Shown here: piece after piece, positions 1 to 12,179 of the stretch
Layout: every line of letters starts with the position of its first letter
Numbering within the stretch: position 1 is the first letter of the stretch
Source of the DNA: an uncultured SAR86 cluster bacterium
GTDB lineage: Bacteria > Pseudomonadota > Gammaproteobacteria > Magnimaribacterales > D2472
DNA: 64,000 bases
Reading direction: 5' to 3'
Assembly: GCA_905181645.1 (NCBI GenBank)
Contig: CAJIYN010000001.1
Span: 723,334 to 787,333 of the forward strand
Program-made: the position numbers and the translations under genes
Notes under the pieces: model-generated
The model's database searches: none
What the model was told of the DNA's origin: nothing
What the model saw: only the letters and a program-made list of their open reading frames with translations

Positions 1-147
1 AGGATTGGCACCCAAGCAAGGATTGATTTAGAAAAGTATTATGGTAAAAAAGTTTTCTTAAAAACCTGGGTAAAGGTTAAGAAAAACTGGAATACAGATT
101 CAGATTATCTTCAAAGTCTTGGTGTCGGTGGAAGCTATGAGTCCTAA
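1..147 (+). CDS. era: GTPase Era, C-terminal end (partial)
   Basis: The window opens inside this gene. The 48 visible residues are the KH-domain tail of Era: IGTQARIDLEKYYGKKVFL followed by KTWVKVKKNW and a final SLGVG, matching the usual C-terminus. Era is a ribosome-associated GTPase that binds the 3' end of 16S rRNA during 30S maturation. The stop overlaps the recO start at 137, as in other gammaproteobacteria where era and recO are cotranscribed. The GTPase domain lies outside the window. Confidence 0.9.
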   Translation, partial: RIGTQARIDLEKYYGKKVFLKTWVKVKKNWNTDSDYLQSLGVGGSYES

Positions 148-822
148 TGACTGGGAGGAATGCTTTCTACTTCATCAAAGGTCCTATGGCGACACAAGCA
201 TTATTGCTGAAATCTTTACTAGAAAATCTGGAAAAATGTCAGTAATAGCTCGAGGAGCTAAAAAACCAAAGTCTAAGTTTTTTGGATATCTAGTTCCATT
301 TTCAAAACTTCAGATAACCTATTCAGGCAGATCTGAATTAAAAACACTAACTAATATCGATAGAGATTTATCTCTTTTAGATAATAATCTCTCTAAAAAA
401 AGCTATAGCTTGCTTTATATAAATGAATTGATGATTAAGCTTCTTCCAAAAGATGCTGCAAATGAAGATTTATTTAATTTATATAGCTCCATCCAGAGTT
501 CTGTAGATATGAGATTTTTATTACGAAGTTTTGAATTAGACCTTTTAGAAATGCTTGGCTACGGAATAAATTTCCAAACAGATATAGATGCACATGAGCC
601 AATAGAAGCTACTTTGGATTATATTTTTATTGCAGAAAGAGGTTTTCAATCATCTGATAAGAATCATTATTAACAGGTGAAGATATTATTAATATAAGAA
701 ATAGAAACTTTACTGATGTTCCTAGTAATAAACTAAAGCAACTGACCCAAGCTACAATTATGTTTTGTTTAGAAGGTAAAGATTTAAATAGTAGGCAAAT
801 TTTTAGAAGGCTACAGAAATGA
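137..822 (+). CDS. recO: DNA repair protein RecO (one frameshift)
   Basis: RecO loads RecA onto SSB-coated single-stranded DNA together with RecR. The N-terminal OB-fold is visible (LLHQRSYGDTSIIAEIFT, then VIARGAKKPKSKF). The long frame stops at 673, but the downstream frame continues as LTGEDIINIRNRNF and ends RRLQK at 822, the normal RecO tail, so one indel lies near 655-670. The start chosen is the ATG at 137, which overlaps the end of era by 11 bases. A longer reading from 119 would only add era-coding residues. Confidence 0.88.
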
Positions 823-1183
823 TTTATGGTATTGGTACAGATATAATTTTTTGAGAATATTTACAAATAAAGAATCTTTTGCAAAAAAAATATTATCTGA
901 TAATGAAATAATTCTATGGAAAAAAAAATCGCCTTTAAAACAGCCTTTCTTGCTAAGCGTTTTGCTGCAAAAGAGGCGTTTTCAAAAGCTCTAGGCACAG
1001 GAATTGGAAGGGTAGTTAGCTTTCAAGATCTAACTATTCGAAACAATGAAAATGGAAAGCCCATATATCAACCCTCTGGATAGTTTAAAAAAAATATTTA
1101 GTGATTTAAAAATCATTGGCAGCCATGTTAGTATTGCAGACGAAACTGATTACATAGTCGCATTCGCTATTATTGAAACATGA
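819..1183 (+). CDS. acpS: Holo-[acyl-carrier-protein] synthase (several frameshifts)
   Basis: AcpS transfers 4'-phosphopantetheine from CoA to acyl carrier protein. The N-terminal [10 protein letters not shown] and the family signature [20 protein letters not shown] are both present but lie in different frames, as do NNENGKPIY and the C-terminal [18 protein letters not shown]. At least three indels are needed to join them. The full span corresponds to about 121 codons, the usual AcpS size. The ATG overlaps the recO stop and the TGA overlaps the adk start. pdxJ, which often sits between recO and acpS, is not here. Confidence 0.85.
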
Positions 1184-1824
1184 ATAAATTAATTTTATTA
1201 GGACCTCCTGGCGCTGGCAAAGGCACTCAAGCAGATTTGATCTGTCATTTCTTAAATATTCCAAAGATTAGTACAGGAGATATGTTGCGAGAAGCTATAG
1301 CTTCTGAAAGTGAACTAGGTAAGCGTGTATCTGGAGTACTAAATTCTGGCGCCTTAGTGTCTGATGAAATCATAGGCTCAATAATTGTTGAGAGGATTCA
1401 ACAAGATGATTGTAAAAATGGTTTTTTATTCGATGGAGTTCCAAGAACTCTAGGTCAAGCAAATATGTTGGTTGATATGAATGTTTCTTTTTCTCATGTA
1501 ATAGAAATACAAGTAAATGATCAAGTTATCATCGACAGAATCTCAGGGAGACGTTTTCATATAGCATCAGGTAGAAGCTATCATCTAGATTTTAATCCAC
1601 CAGCAAATGAAGGCTTGGATGATCTGACTGGTGATGCCTTGGTGCAACGCGAAGATGATAAACCTCAAACTGTTACTAAAAGACTCCATGTATATCACGA
1701 AGAAACCAAACCATTATCAGAATTCTATGCTCAAAAATCTAATAACAGTGAGTTAATGTATTTTGCCGTTAATGGATCAGGAACAGTGGAGTCTGTATTT
1801 GAATCCATTAAAGTTAATCTGTAG
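1180..1824 (+). CDS. adk: Adenylate kinase
   Basis: Catalyses ATP + AMP to 2 ADP. The frame is intact at 214 residues, the length of the long (LID-containing) bacterial form. The P-loop GPPGAGKGT is at residues 8-16, the AMP-site ISTGDMLR near 30-37, DGVPRT near 85 (DGFPRT in most homologues), and the LID starts at GRRFH near 123 without zinc cysteines. The ATG overlaps the acpS stop, suggesting translational coupling. Confidence 0.96.
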   Translation: MNKLILLGPPGAGKGTQADLICHFLNIPKISTGDMLREAIASESELGKRVSGVLNSGALVSDEIIGSIIVERIQQDDCKNGFLFDGVPRTLGQANMLVDMNVSFSHVIEIQVNDQVIIDRISGRRFHIASGRSYHLDFNPPANEGLDDLTGDALVQREDDKPQTVTKRLHVYHEETKPLSEFYAQKSNNSELMYFAVNGSGTVESVFESIKVNL

Positions 1825-1830
1825 TCAGCC

Positions 1831-2505
1831 ATGAAGCTTCTTGCAATAGATAGCTCTGGTGATTCTTCTTCTGTAGCCCTTATATATGAAAATCTTATAA
1901 TATAGATGTGAATTATATTTCAAGAAAAGAAAGACCTAATTGGAATAAACTTTTAAGGTAGTTGGTATTAATTCTCAAATAAATATTTCTGAGATAGATT
2001 GTTTTGCTTTTGGAAGAGGGCCTGGTTCGTATACTGGCATTAGAAGCCTGGCTAGTTTTATGAAAGGTCTTAGTTGGACTCAAAATAAACCACTTATAGG
2101 TATCTCAAATTTAAAATCTATAGCCTATCAAGCAATTAAGCAAAAAAATGATACAGAATTTAATGTAATAAATGTGGCACTGAAATCAGATCTAGATGAA
2201 GTTTATTTCTGCAAATATCTCAGCTCAGATTTGTTGGAAAATCAATCAGATGAAAAAATAATGTCTTATAAAGAATTATCTGACCCGATGCTTTTAAGCA
2301 ATCCATCTGCAATTTATGCTGGAAATGGATGGGATGATAAAAGAATTAAATTAGAAGCCAACTCTCCTTTAATATTCATTCAGATGCTTTATCTATAGCT
2401 CATCTAGCAGAGTTAAAATTTAATAACCAAGATAAATTTTTACCTGAAGATGCAAATCCAGTATATTTAAAAGACACTAATTACAAAAAGATTTCTAATG
2501 AATGA
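1831..2505 (+). CDS. tsaB: tRNA t6A37 synthesis protein TsaB (frameshifts)
   Basis: TsaB (YeaZ) is the non-catalytic ASKHA-fold partner of TsaD in making N6-threonylcarbamoyladenosine at position 37 of ANN-decoding tRNAs. MKLLAIDSSGDSSSVALI starts the protein, and the family motif FGRGPGSYTGIR followed by LASFMKGLSW is clear in a second frame. The tail PVYLKDTNYKKISNE ends in a third. Indels lie near 1905-1965 and 2370-2400. It starts 6 bases after adk and its stop overlaps the uppP start. Confidence 0.85.
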
Positions 2506-3295
2506 CATTTTTTTAAGCGTAGTATTAGCATTAATTCAGGGCTTAACTGAATTTTTACCCGTTTCAAGCTCTGCGCATTTATTATTTCCTAGTCTTTTAT
2601 TTGGAGCTAATGATCTAGGTTTAAGTTTTGATATCGCAACTCATGGAGGCACACTTCTTGCAGTTCTTATTTATTTTAGAATTGAACTTCAAAAAATGAT
2701 TTTATCGATAAATCCACTGAATCCCAATAAAGACAAGGAGAGCAGGCAATTAGCTTTCTATCTTGTAGTTGCAACTCTTCCTATTGTTCTTTTTGGTTTA
2801 TTAGGTTCTGATTTTATTACAAATAGAAATTTTGGGGTTAACTCTATAGCATGGGCAAACTTAGTTTTTGCTGGTATTTTATTTTTAGCCTACCGATACA
2901 GCTCTCAATCTAAGACAATGTTGCAACTCAGCATACTAACGGTTTTTTTTATAGGTTTATTTCAAGTTTTTGCATTAATACCTGGAGCGTCAAGATCAGG
3001 TACGGCAATAACAGCGGCACTCTTGGTTGGATTAAATCTTAAAGAGGCTTCAAAATTTGCATTTCTTTTAAGCATTCCAACTATATTAGGAGCGCTAGTA
3101 TTTTTAATTATAGATAGCATAGATTCGTTTGCAGCAATTAACCTATTAAGCTTATTTATTGGATTTAGTGTCTCTGCAATCTTTGCATTTTTTACAATAA
3201 AATTCTTCTTAGCATTTATCGATAAAATTGGAATGTATCCCTTTGTTGTATATAGATTATTACTTGGATTTGCACTTCTTAATATTATTGTATGA
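2498..3295 (+). CDS. uppP: Undecaprenyl-diphosphatase UppP (BacA)
   Basis: Integral membrane phosphatase that regenerates undecaprenyl phosphate, the lipid carrier for peptidoglycan precursors. The frame is intact (265 residues) with about eight hydrophobic segments. The two conserved active-site segments are LTEFLPVSSSAHL near residues 16-28 and IPGASRSGTAIT near 162-173. It overlaps tsaB at its start and rsmJ at its end, so this run of genes is tightly packed and probably one transcript. Confidence 0.95.
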   Translation: MNDIFLSVVLALIQGLTEFLPVSSSAHLLFPSLLFGANDLGLSFDIATHGGTLLAVLIYFRIELQKMILSINPLNPNKDKESRQLAFYLVVATLPIVLFGLLGSDFITNRNFGVNSIAWANLVFAGILFLAYRYSSQSKTMLQLSILTVFFIGLFQVFALIPGASRSGTAITAALLVGLNLKEASKFAFLLSIPTILGALVFLIIDSIDSFAAINLLSLFIGFSVSAIFAFFTIKFFLAFIDKIGMYPFVVYRLLLGFALLNIIV

Positions 3296-4011
3296 CCTGT
3301 GTTATATATCTAGAAGACTCTTATAAATTGAAGAAATTTCAGATTATCTTAATTTACAAATAGTTAATAAAATTCCAGTAAGCGGTTCTTTTTTAGAGAT
3401 TAAAGAAGAGGGCTTATGTTTTATAAATGATGCCAAAGACCCTCTTAAATATCTTCATATCGACTTTTTATCAGGTTCAATGGGTTGGAGAATAAAAAGA
3501 TCAGAGCATGAAACTTTACTAAAAAAGACATTAGGAAAAACTAAAGATACTTTGACTATTTTTGATGGAACTGCCGGCTTTCTATCTGATGCAATTATAT
3601 TTTTATCTCTTGGTCATAAAGTTATTGCTTGTGAGCAAAGTAAGATCTTATATTTACTGGTTAAAGATGCTTGTAATAGAGCAATTGAAGAACTACCTTT
3701 TTTATCAAACTTAACACTGCTTCATGGAAATTCTTTGGAGGTTTACAAAGAGCAAATGGATATTGATGTAATTTACTTAGATCCTTTATACCCAATAACT
3801 AAAAAACATATATTAAGAGCTGGAAATATTAGTGCTATAAGACCTTTAAGAGATGGAGTTATTGGATATGGCGGATACTCTTTTTACAGAATTTAAAGAA
3901 TTAAATTACAAAAAAATTATTTTAAAAAGACCTATTAAAGGTGAAAAAATTTGTAATAATATTAATTATCAAATCAAAGGCAAGTCAACTAGGTTTGATA
4001 TATACATTTAA
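3292..4011 (+). CDS. rsmJ: 16S rRNA (guanine1516-N2)-methyltransferase RsmJ (frameshifts)
   Basis: RsmJ methylates G1516 of 16S rRNA using S-adenosylmethionine. The core is a Rossmann methyltransferase: IFDGTAGFLSDAIIFLSLG (SAM-binding motif I), VIACEQS (motif II acidic residue), and VIYLDPLYP (catalytic DPxYP). The N-terminus, starting at the ATG overlapping the uppP stop, and the C-terminal KGKSTRFDIYI are in other frames, so there are indels near 3330-3350 and 3830-3900. The full span is about 240 codons, close to the E. coli protein. Confidence 0.85.
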
Positions 4012-4033
4012 AAATAATTTTTTGGAGAATTAA

Positions 4034-4201
4034 ATGAACCCATTTGCAATGATGAAAGATGCTAAAAACATGGAAAAAATGTTAAAACCAGCATTAGAAA
4101 AATTTATGAAAGAGTCGGGTTTTATTAAAAAAGATGAGCTTGAGCCATTAAAAAGAAGAATCGCTGAACTAGAAGCTGAGGTAAATAAGTTAAAGCGTTA
4201 A
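4034..4201 (+). CDS. ubiK: Ubiquinone biosynthesis accessory factor UbiK-like
   Basis: A 55-residue protein with an amphipathic N-terminal helix followed by GFIKKDELEPLKRRIAELEA and a short coiled coil. This is the membrane fusogenic/BMFP (YqiC) pattern, where small trimers help assemble the aerobic Ubi complex. It is shorter than the E. coli protein (about 96 residues). A GGAG Shine-Dalgarno stands at about 4024. It lies 22 bases after rsmJ. The family call rests on the V/I-K-x-E/D-E coiled-coil motif and is likely but not certain. Confidence 0.6.
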   Translation: MNPFAMMKDAKNMEKMLKPALEKFMKESGFIKKDELEPLKRRIAELEAEVNKLKR

Positions 4202-4251
4202 CTTATTTAAATATTATTACCCTTAAAGAATCAGAAAACAGAATCATTGAA

Positions 4252-4470
4252 ATGGCCTGGGAGGACAGAACTCCCTTTGATGCCATAGAAGCTACTTACG
4301 GCCTTAATCAGAATCAGGTAGAAGATCTTATGCGTGAAAACCTTAAGAAGAATAGCTATACGCTCTGGAGAAAGAGGGCTAGCGGAAGAAAGACTAAGCA
4401 TGTTGGCCTAAGAGAGTTTGGCCAGGTGGGCAGGCACCACTCCTATGATCAGCACAAATATAAAAAGTAG
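4252..4470 (+). CDS. TIGR03643/DUF2805-type small protein (5' end uncertain)
   Basis: The product has MAWEDRTPFDAIEATYGLNQ then LMRENLKKNSYTLWRKRASG and RKTKHVGL, the conserved pattern of the TIGR03643/DUF2805 family of small proteins of unknown function. The open frame and family similarity extend upstream of the first ATG (LKESENRIIE precedes it), so the true start is probably about 15 codons earlier and is either a rare codon or lost to an indel between 4201 and 4250. It overlaps the next small frame. Confidence 0.65.
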   Translation: MAWEDRTPFDAIEATYGLNQNQVEDLMRENLKKNSYTLWRKRASGRKTKHVGLREFGQVGRHHSYDQHKYKK

Positions 4471-4759
4471 CCACTTCAAGATAGAGAACTTATTTAAGTC
4501 TATCTTCTCCGACATACCCAACACATCTATTGTTCTCAATGACACTTCGGTCATTATTCAGCATGATGATGCGACTAACCAAGATGCAGCATCAATAGAA
4601 ATAACCGAAACAGCAAATATATATAAAATTACCTATTGGGATGGTTACTCTCTTGCAGAAGAGGAAGAGAGTGATAATTTAGTAAAATCTTTAAAAATAT
4701 TTAAAAGGTTTTCAAAAAAACTAGCCAAAAATCTAACCAGGTTTAACAAAAAACCTTAA
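4448..4759 (+). CDS. Hypothetical acidic protein
   Basis: I do not recognise this protein. From the ATG at 4448 it would be 103 residues, with ISTNIKSSHFKIENLFKSIF, then an acidic middle (EEEESDN) and a basic lysine-rich tail. Codon choice is AT-rich like its neighbours. It overlaps the preceding gene by 23 bases in another frame and ends 3 bases before the convergent proA stop. It may be a real small cytoplasmic protein; no signal peptide or membrane segment is visible. Confidence 0.4.
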   Translation: MSTNIKSSHFKIENLFKSIFSDIPNTSIVLNDTSVIIQHDDATNQDAASIEITETANIYKITYWDGYSLAEEEESDNLVKSLKIFKRFSKKLAKNLTRFNKKP

Positions 4760-4762
4760 CGA

Positions 4763-6021
4763 TCAAGCTCTTGTATGACCATTCCCGTTTACGAGATACT
4801 TAAAGCTTGTTAGTTGTTCCATTCCTACCGGACCCCTTGCATGAAACTTTCCGGTTGCAATGCCAATCTCGCCACCAAGTCCGAATTCCCCTCCATCAGC
4901 AAACTGGGTTGATGTATTGTGCATAACAATAGCGCTATCGATTGTATTTTGAAAGTATGAGGCTGTGTTTAGATTCTCGGTCATAATCGACTCAGTATGG
5001 CCTGTAGAGAATTGCTCAATATGACTCACGGCATCATCAGTAGATTCAGCAATTTTAATACTTACAATTGGCAGCAAGTACTCTGTGCTCCAGTCTTCTT
5101 CGGTAGCAGGAAGAACTTGATCTGATAGTAATTGCGATAGCTTACATCCACGAACTTCACAACCTTGAGTGGAGAGGGCATTAACTATTATTGGTACGAA
5201 AAGAATTAGCTATATCTTTATGAATAAGGATTGTTTCAACTGCTCCGCAGATCCCAGGCCTTCGCATTTTTGCATTAAGACAAACGTTAACTGACTTATC
5301 TTCGTCTGCTTCCTTGTCTACATAGATATGACAAATACCCTCTAGGTGTCCAAAGACAGGTACCTTTGCTTCTTTTTCAACTTCAGCTACTAAGCTTTTA
5401 CCTCCCCTAGGAACTATGACATCTATAGATTTATTAATACCTTGAAGCATTAACTTGACCGCCTCTCTGTCAGTATCATCAACTATCTGGATAGCATGCT
5501 CAGAAATACCAGCTTCTTTAAGACCTGCAACTAAGCACTTATGGATTGCTAGGCTAGAGTTAAGGCTGTCAGAGCCGCCTCTTAATACCGAAGCATTACC
5601 TGCTTTAATACAGAGTACACTAGCATCAACTGTTACATTAGGCCTGCTTTCATAAATAATACCTATTACTCCAAGGGGAGTAGATACCCGTGATATTTGA
5701 AGGCCATTAGGTCTTGTCCAATTTGCAAGTACTTTGCCAACAGGATCTTCAAAGGAAGCAATATCTTTAAGAGTATTTGCAATAGAGGTAATGCTTTCAC
5801 TATCCAATTGAAGCCTATCTATAAATGACTCAGACAGTCCTTTTTGCTTTGCATTTTTAGCGCCGTTGGCGCTGGGTTTTCTTTTTTCGTCAGCTAGAAT
5901 ATACAAGAGGGGATGCCTGAACGACTCCTTCGATTTTCGCTCCAGAAATTCTAGCAAGTTCCTTGGATGCTACTTTGGCCTGAATACCAATTTGATTAAC
6001 TGTCTTTTCTATTGTGCTCAT
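4763..6021 (-). CDS. proA: Gamma-glutamyl phosphate reductase (frameshifts)
   Basis: NADPH-dependent reduction of gamma-glutamyl phosphate, the second step of proline synthesis. The aldehyde-dehydrogenase-like fold is visible: [43 protein letters not shown], then the catalytic cysteine in [15 protein letters not shown]. The C-terminal [20 protein letters not shown] and [19 protein letters not shown] are the standard closing motifs. Indels are near 5085-5180 and 5940-5960. It starts at the ATG (6019-6021) overlapping the proB stop, so proB and proA are translationally coupled. Confidence 0.92.
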
Positions 6022-6797
6022 GACTTAGCTATAAACCTTGTTGCTTTGGTTGTTGTTCTTGAAAGACTCTTAATAGGGTCTTTCTTTAGTCCTGAAGTAA
6101 TAATGACTGAGCATTTAGACTTCATACATATCTCAGCTGCCTTAATCTTAGAAACCATGCCGCCTTTACCAAGCTTAGATGCTGTTCCTGCCATGGACTC
6201 AATTTTCTTTGTAATACTTTTAACTTCAGTTATTAAAATATCATTTTTTTGATTCTTTGGAGGCTCACTGTAAAGACCATCAATATTCGATAGAAGAATT
6301 AGATGATCGGCACTGACAAGCTTAGAAATTTTGGCAGCGAGAATATCGTTATCGCCAAACTTTATTTCGTCGGTTGAGGTTGTATCATTCTCATTAATGA
6401 TTGGCACACATCCAAACATTAATAGATTCTCAATAGTGGCTATAGCATTCTTAGATGATTTTTTATTCTCTGCATCAGAGGGCGAGAGAAGAATTTGTGC
6501 AACCTGAAGCTTGTGCTTCTTAAACTCTGACTGCCATGCTGCCATCAGCTCAATCTGACCTGTTGCGGCAACGGCTTGAGATTCATTTAATGTAAGTTCT
6601 GACTTAAGTTTTAATTTTCCTCTACCAAGCGCGATAGCTCCTGAGGAAACAACAATCACATCCTTCTTTTTATTTAGAAGCCAGACAATATCAGCTACTA
6701 CATTTTTTAGAACAGATTTATTAACTACGCCTTTGGAGTTGGTTAGAAGAGATGATCCTATTTTCACAACCAATATATAGTTATAATTAATTATCAA
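6018..6797 (-). CDS. proB: Glutamate 5-kinase, short form without PUA domain
   Basis: Phosphorylates glutamate to start proline synthesis. Amino-acid kinase motifs are intact: VVKIGSSLL near residue 10, VSSGAIALGRGKL, PIINENDTTSTDEIKFGDND and GKGGMVSKIKAAE. The protein is 259 residues, against about 367 in E. coli, because the C-terminal PUA domain is absent; the frame runs directly into the proA start overlap, so the short form seems genuine. The PUA domain affects feedback inhibition and aggregation in E. coli but is not needed for activity. Confidence 0.93.
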   Translation of the reverse strand: MIINYNYILVVKIGSSLLTNSKGVVNKSVLKNVVADIVWLLNKKKDVIVVSSGAIALGRGKLKLKSELTLNESQAVAATGQIELMAAWQSEFKKHKLQVAQILLSPSDAENKKSSKNAIATIENLLMFGCVPIINENDTTSTDEIKFGDNDILAAKISKLVSADHLILLSNIDGLYSEPPKNQKNDILITEVKSITKKIESMAGTASKLGKGGMVSKIKAAEICMKSKCSVIITSGLKKDPIKSLSRTTTKATRFIAKS

Positions 6798-6853
6798 TAT
6801 AAATGATAAAATAAGTTAGAAAGATGCTTGAAACATAAACAATAACTAAAACT

Positions 6854-6938
6854 TGGTGCCCCATGCCTGAGTCGAACAGGCACTCCCGAAGGAACGCGAT
6901 TTTGAATCGCGCGCGTCTACCAGTTCCGCCAATGGGGC
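6854..6938 (-). tRNA. tRNA-Leu (CAA anticodon)
   Basis: On the reverse strand an 85-nt cloverleaf begins GCCCCATTGGCGGAAC and ends GGCATGGGGCACCA. The 7-bp acceptor stem GCCCCAT/ATGGGGC closes, the anticodon loop is TTCAAAA (anticodon CAA), a class II variable arm (TTCCTTCGGGAG) is present, and the T-arm has GTTCGACTC. CCA is encoded. It lies between proB and the oppositely oriented queA. Confidence 0.95.
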
Positions 6939-6988
6939 ATGTTGGGCATTGTAGCTAAGTATTATCTAATTTAAAATCATCCTCATTC

Positions 6989-9088
<2,100 letters not shown>

Positions 9089-9099
9089 GGAGAAATAAT

Positions 9100-9396
9100 A
9101 TGGATACTACTGGATCAGCATTCACACCGCTTATATTCCTTTTTACCTTTATGATACTTTTGTATTTTATGTGATAAGACCACAGAACAAAAGAAATGCA
9201 GAGATATTAGATATGATCTCCAAAGTAGAAAAAGGATCTGAAGTAATCGCAGCAAGTGGAATTCTTGGAAAAGTAACTGATGTTAAAGACTTACTATGTT
9301 GCAATAGAAGTTAGTGAAAACATTACTTTTAAACTCCAAAAAAATGCTATTTCAAACACATTACCTAAAGGCACTATTGCCTCAATCAACAGCTAG
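9100..9396 (+). CDS. yajC: Sec translocase subunit YajC (frameshifts)
   Basis: Single-pass inner-membrane protein associated with SecDF. The start MDTTGSAFTPLIFLFTFMI is a transmembrane segment, followed in another frame by YVIRPQNKRNAEILDMISKV, the hallmark RPQ(N/K)K motif, then GSEVIAASGILGKVTDVKD and VAIEVSENITFKLQKNAI. Two indels lie near 9165 and 9290. It starts 11 bases after tgt with AAGGAGA as Shine-Dalgarno, as in the usual queA-tgt-yajC-secDF cluster. Confidence 0.88.
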
Positions 9397-9404
9397 GATA
9401 ATTT

Positions 9405-11261
9405 GTGAATAGATTTTCTCCATTTAAGTACTCTCTGATATTACTAGTACTTACTCTTGGGATTCTCTATGCTCTTCCAAATCTCTATCCTACGCAGCCT
9501 TCAATTCAGGTTGCTTACACTGATTCTGGTAAGTCAGCAGATCAGATATTGCTGAATCAGCTTGAGGATACACTTAAAGAAACTAACTCAGATTTTGATA
9601 ACTTATTTCTAAGAGATAATAAGATTGTTATACAATTCTTCTCTATCGAAGATCAATTAAGTGCCAAAACAATCTTGCAAAGAGCTTTGCTAGATGACGC
9701 AATCATTGCTTTAAATCTTGAACCATCAACTCCACAATGGCTTAAAGATATCGGAGGCAGACCATTAAAGCTTGGTTTAGATCTCTCTGGTGGAGTGCAT
9801 TTCCTTCTTGAGGTTGATATAGAAAGCGCATTAGATAGCAGACTTGACGCTCAATTAAACTCATTACAGAAAAACATTTAGAGATCAAAAAATTTATCTA
9901 AATGATTCATCAAGTAAAGCTATGACGATGATGTTTGAATTTAAAGATTCAGAAGGATTCACCAAAGCAAGTAGCATTATTGGTAAGGATAATATAATCG
10001 GTATCAATGGCGCCCTTTATGATGTTACTGAAAATATTGAACGTAACTTGATATCAGTTGCATATACAGATGCATCAATTAAAGAGATTAGAGACTATGC
10101 GGTAGGACAAAATCTTACTACGCTTAGAAATAGAGTAAATGAATTAGGTGTTTCTGAGCCAATTGTTCAAAGACAAGGCAGTAGCAGAATAGTTGTAGAA
10201 CTTCCTGGTGTGCAAGACCCTACAGCTGCTAAAAAAATTATTGGAAAAACAGCTAATCTTAGAATTTAGACTTGAAGCAGCTCCTACAACATCACGTTTA
10301 CGCAAAGAAGAATTTACTTATCAAGATGAAAGAATGGGCTCAGCTTATCTAGAAAAAAATATTATTGTTGCCGGCGAGAGGAAAAACAACAACTACATCT
10401 TGATGAGAGCGGTTTCTCACAAGTCAACATTACTTTAGATATGCAGGGCGGAAGAGCTCTTCAAAAAGCTACCTCAGAATATTGGTAGAGGTCTAGCAGT
10501 TCTTTTTGTTGAACAAAAAAGTAAATATGAAAATTGAAAATGATGATGATGGAAATGAAATTATTACTCAAACTTCTTATATAGAAAAAAGAATTATTAG
10601 TCTAGCGACCATTCAAGCTAATCTAGGAGCTTCATTTCGAATCACTGGCGTAGGAACTCCTCAAGAAGCAAGTGAATTAGCACTGTTGCTTAGGGCGGGT
10701 GCTTTGGCTGCTCCAATGAAATTTGTTGAAGAGAGAACAGTTGGGCCCAGCCTTGGTAAAGAAAATATTGAAACTGGTTTTAGATCTGTAGTTATTGGAT
10801 TTATGTTAGTTGTTCTCTTTATGGCTTTTTATTATGGAATGTTTGGTATTGCAGCTAACGTAGCTCTTTTTAGTAACTTAATCCTTATAACAGGCATTAT
10901 GTCTTTGTTAGGAGCCGCTTTATCATTACCAGGTATAGCAGGTATTGTTTTAACAGTTGGTATGGCGGTAGATGCCAACGTGCTTATCTTTTCAAGAATT
11001 CGTGAAGAGTTAAAAACTAAAAATCCACAGAGCGCCATCAATGATGGTTTTTCTAGAGCTTTTGTTACTATCTTTGATGCAAATGTAACTACATTAATTG
11101 CCTCACTTGTTTTATATACCATTGGTACTGGTCCAGTTAAAGGTTTCGCAATTACCCTTTCAATTGGAATTGTTACTTCAATGTTTACAGCAATTCTAGT
11201 CACAAGATCCATTGTGAATATTATTTATGGTGGAAAAAATATTAAGGAGCTCAAGATATAA
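9405..11261 (+). CDS. secD: Protein translocase subunit SecD (frameshifts)
   Basis: RND-family membrane subunit that uses the proton gradient to help late stages of Sec export. The GTG at 9405 opens with a transmembrane helix. [17 protein letters not shown] (periplasmic P1 start), [19 protein letters not shown], and [12 protein letters not shown] are typical, and the C-terminal RND segment carries [18 protein letters not shown] with conserved D. Indels lie near 9880, 10260 and 10430-10505. Total is about 619 codons, like E. coli SecD. The stop overlaps secF (TAATG). Confidence 0.94.
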
Positions 11262-12179
11262 TGAATAATCCTATTCCATTTATGAAGTTCCGCAAAATAG
11301 CAGGAATAATCTCAATAGCACTTTTTTCTATTTCTGTTCTTACATTAGGTTTTAGAGGATTAACTCTAGGTTTAGATTTTAGTGGCGGCACCTTAGTTGA
11401 AATCTCTTACGAAGAACCTGCGAACCTTGAAGAAATTAGATCAATATTAATATCCAATAATTTTGAAGACTCACAGGTTGTAAATTTTGGAACAGATTTA
11501 GATGTTTTAATTAAAGTAGCAGATCGAAGTGGTAATAGTAAATTAGGTGATCAGATATTTACTTTACTTGAAGATCAAGGCTTACCGGGTACATTGAAGC
11601 GCTCTGAATTTGTAGGACCTCAGGTAGGTTCAGAACTAAGAGATCAGGGTGGTGTAGGTATGCTTGTAGCCCTTGTTTATGATATTGCTTTACGTTGCTT
11701 TTAGATTCCAATATAAGTTTGCCTTAGGAGCTGTTACTGCTTTGGGTCATGATGTAGTAATCATTCTAGGTTTATTTTCTATCTTTGCATGGGATTTTGA
11801 TTTAACTGTTTTAGCTGCACTTTTGGCTGTTATTGGTTATTCATTGAACGATACAATTGTTGTCTCTGACAGAATAAGAGAAAACTTTAGAACACAAAGG
11901 GAACTTGATGATCCGCAAGAGATAATAGATCTTTCATTAAATCAGACTCTAAGTAGAACGGTTATAACCTCATTTACTACATTATTAGTATTATTTGCTC
12001 TATTTATATTTGGTGGTGATTTGATAAGAGGCTTTAGTCTTGCATTAATACTAGGAGTTCTTATAGGTACCTATTCATCTATTTATATCGTTGCAAATAT
12101 GCTCATGTCATTGGGAATAACTCAAGAGGACATGGCTATCCCAGAACCAGAAGGCGCAGATTTTGATGAAATGCCTTAA
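11261..12179 (+). CDS. secF: Protein translocase subunit SecF (one frameshift)
   Basis: Partner of SecD. LGLDFSGGTLVEISYEEPA is the diagnostic N-terminal motif, and the second half has GYSLNDTIVVSDRIREN followed by SRTVITSFTTLLVLFALF. One indel near 11690 separates the halves at the start of the RND membrane block. About 306 codons. It ends in an acidic tail and overlaps the convergent suhB stop by 4 bases. Confidence 0.93.

Noticed and set aside
6779..6812. TTATCA/TGATAA inverted repeat upstream of proB as a Fur or other operator
   Set aside because: Arms are short, spaced by 7 bases in the wrong order for Fur, and the region is so AT-rich that chance pairing is expected.
10832..11212. 126-codon reverse-strand frame opposite secD
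   Set aside because: It is a shadow of the conserved SecD membrane region and has no start signal or family resemblance.
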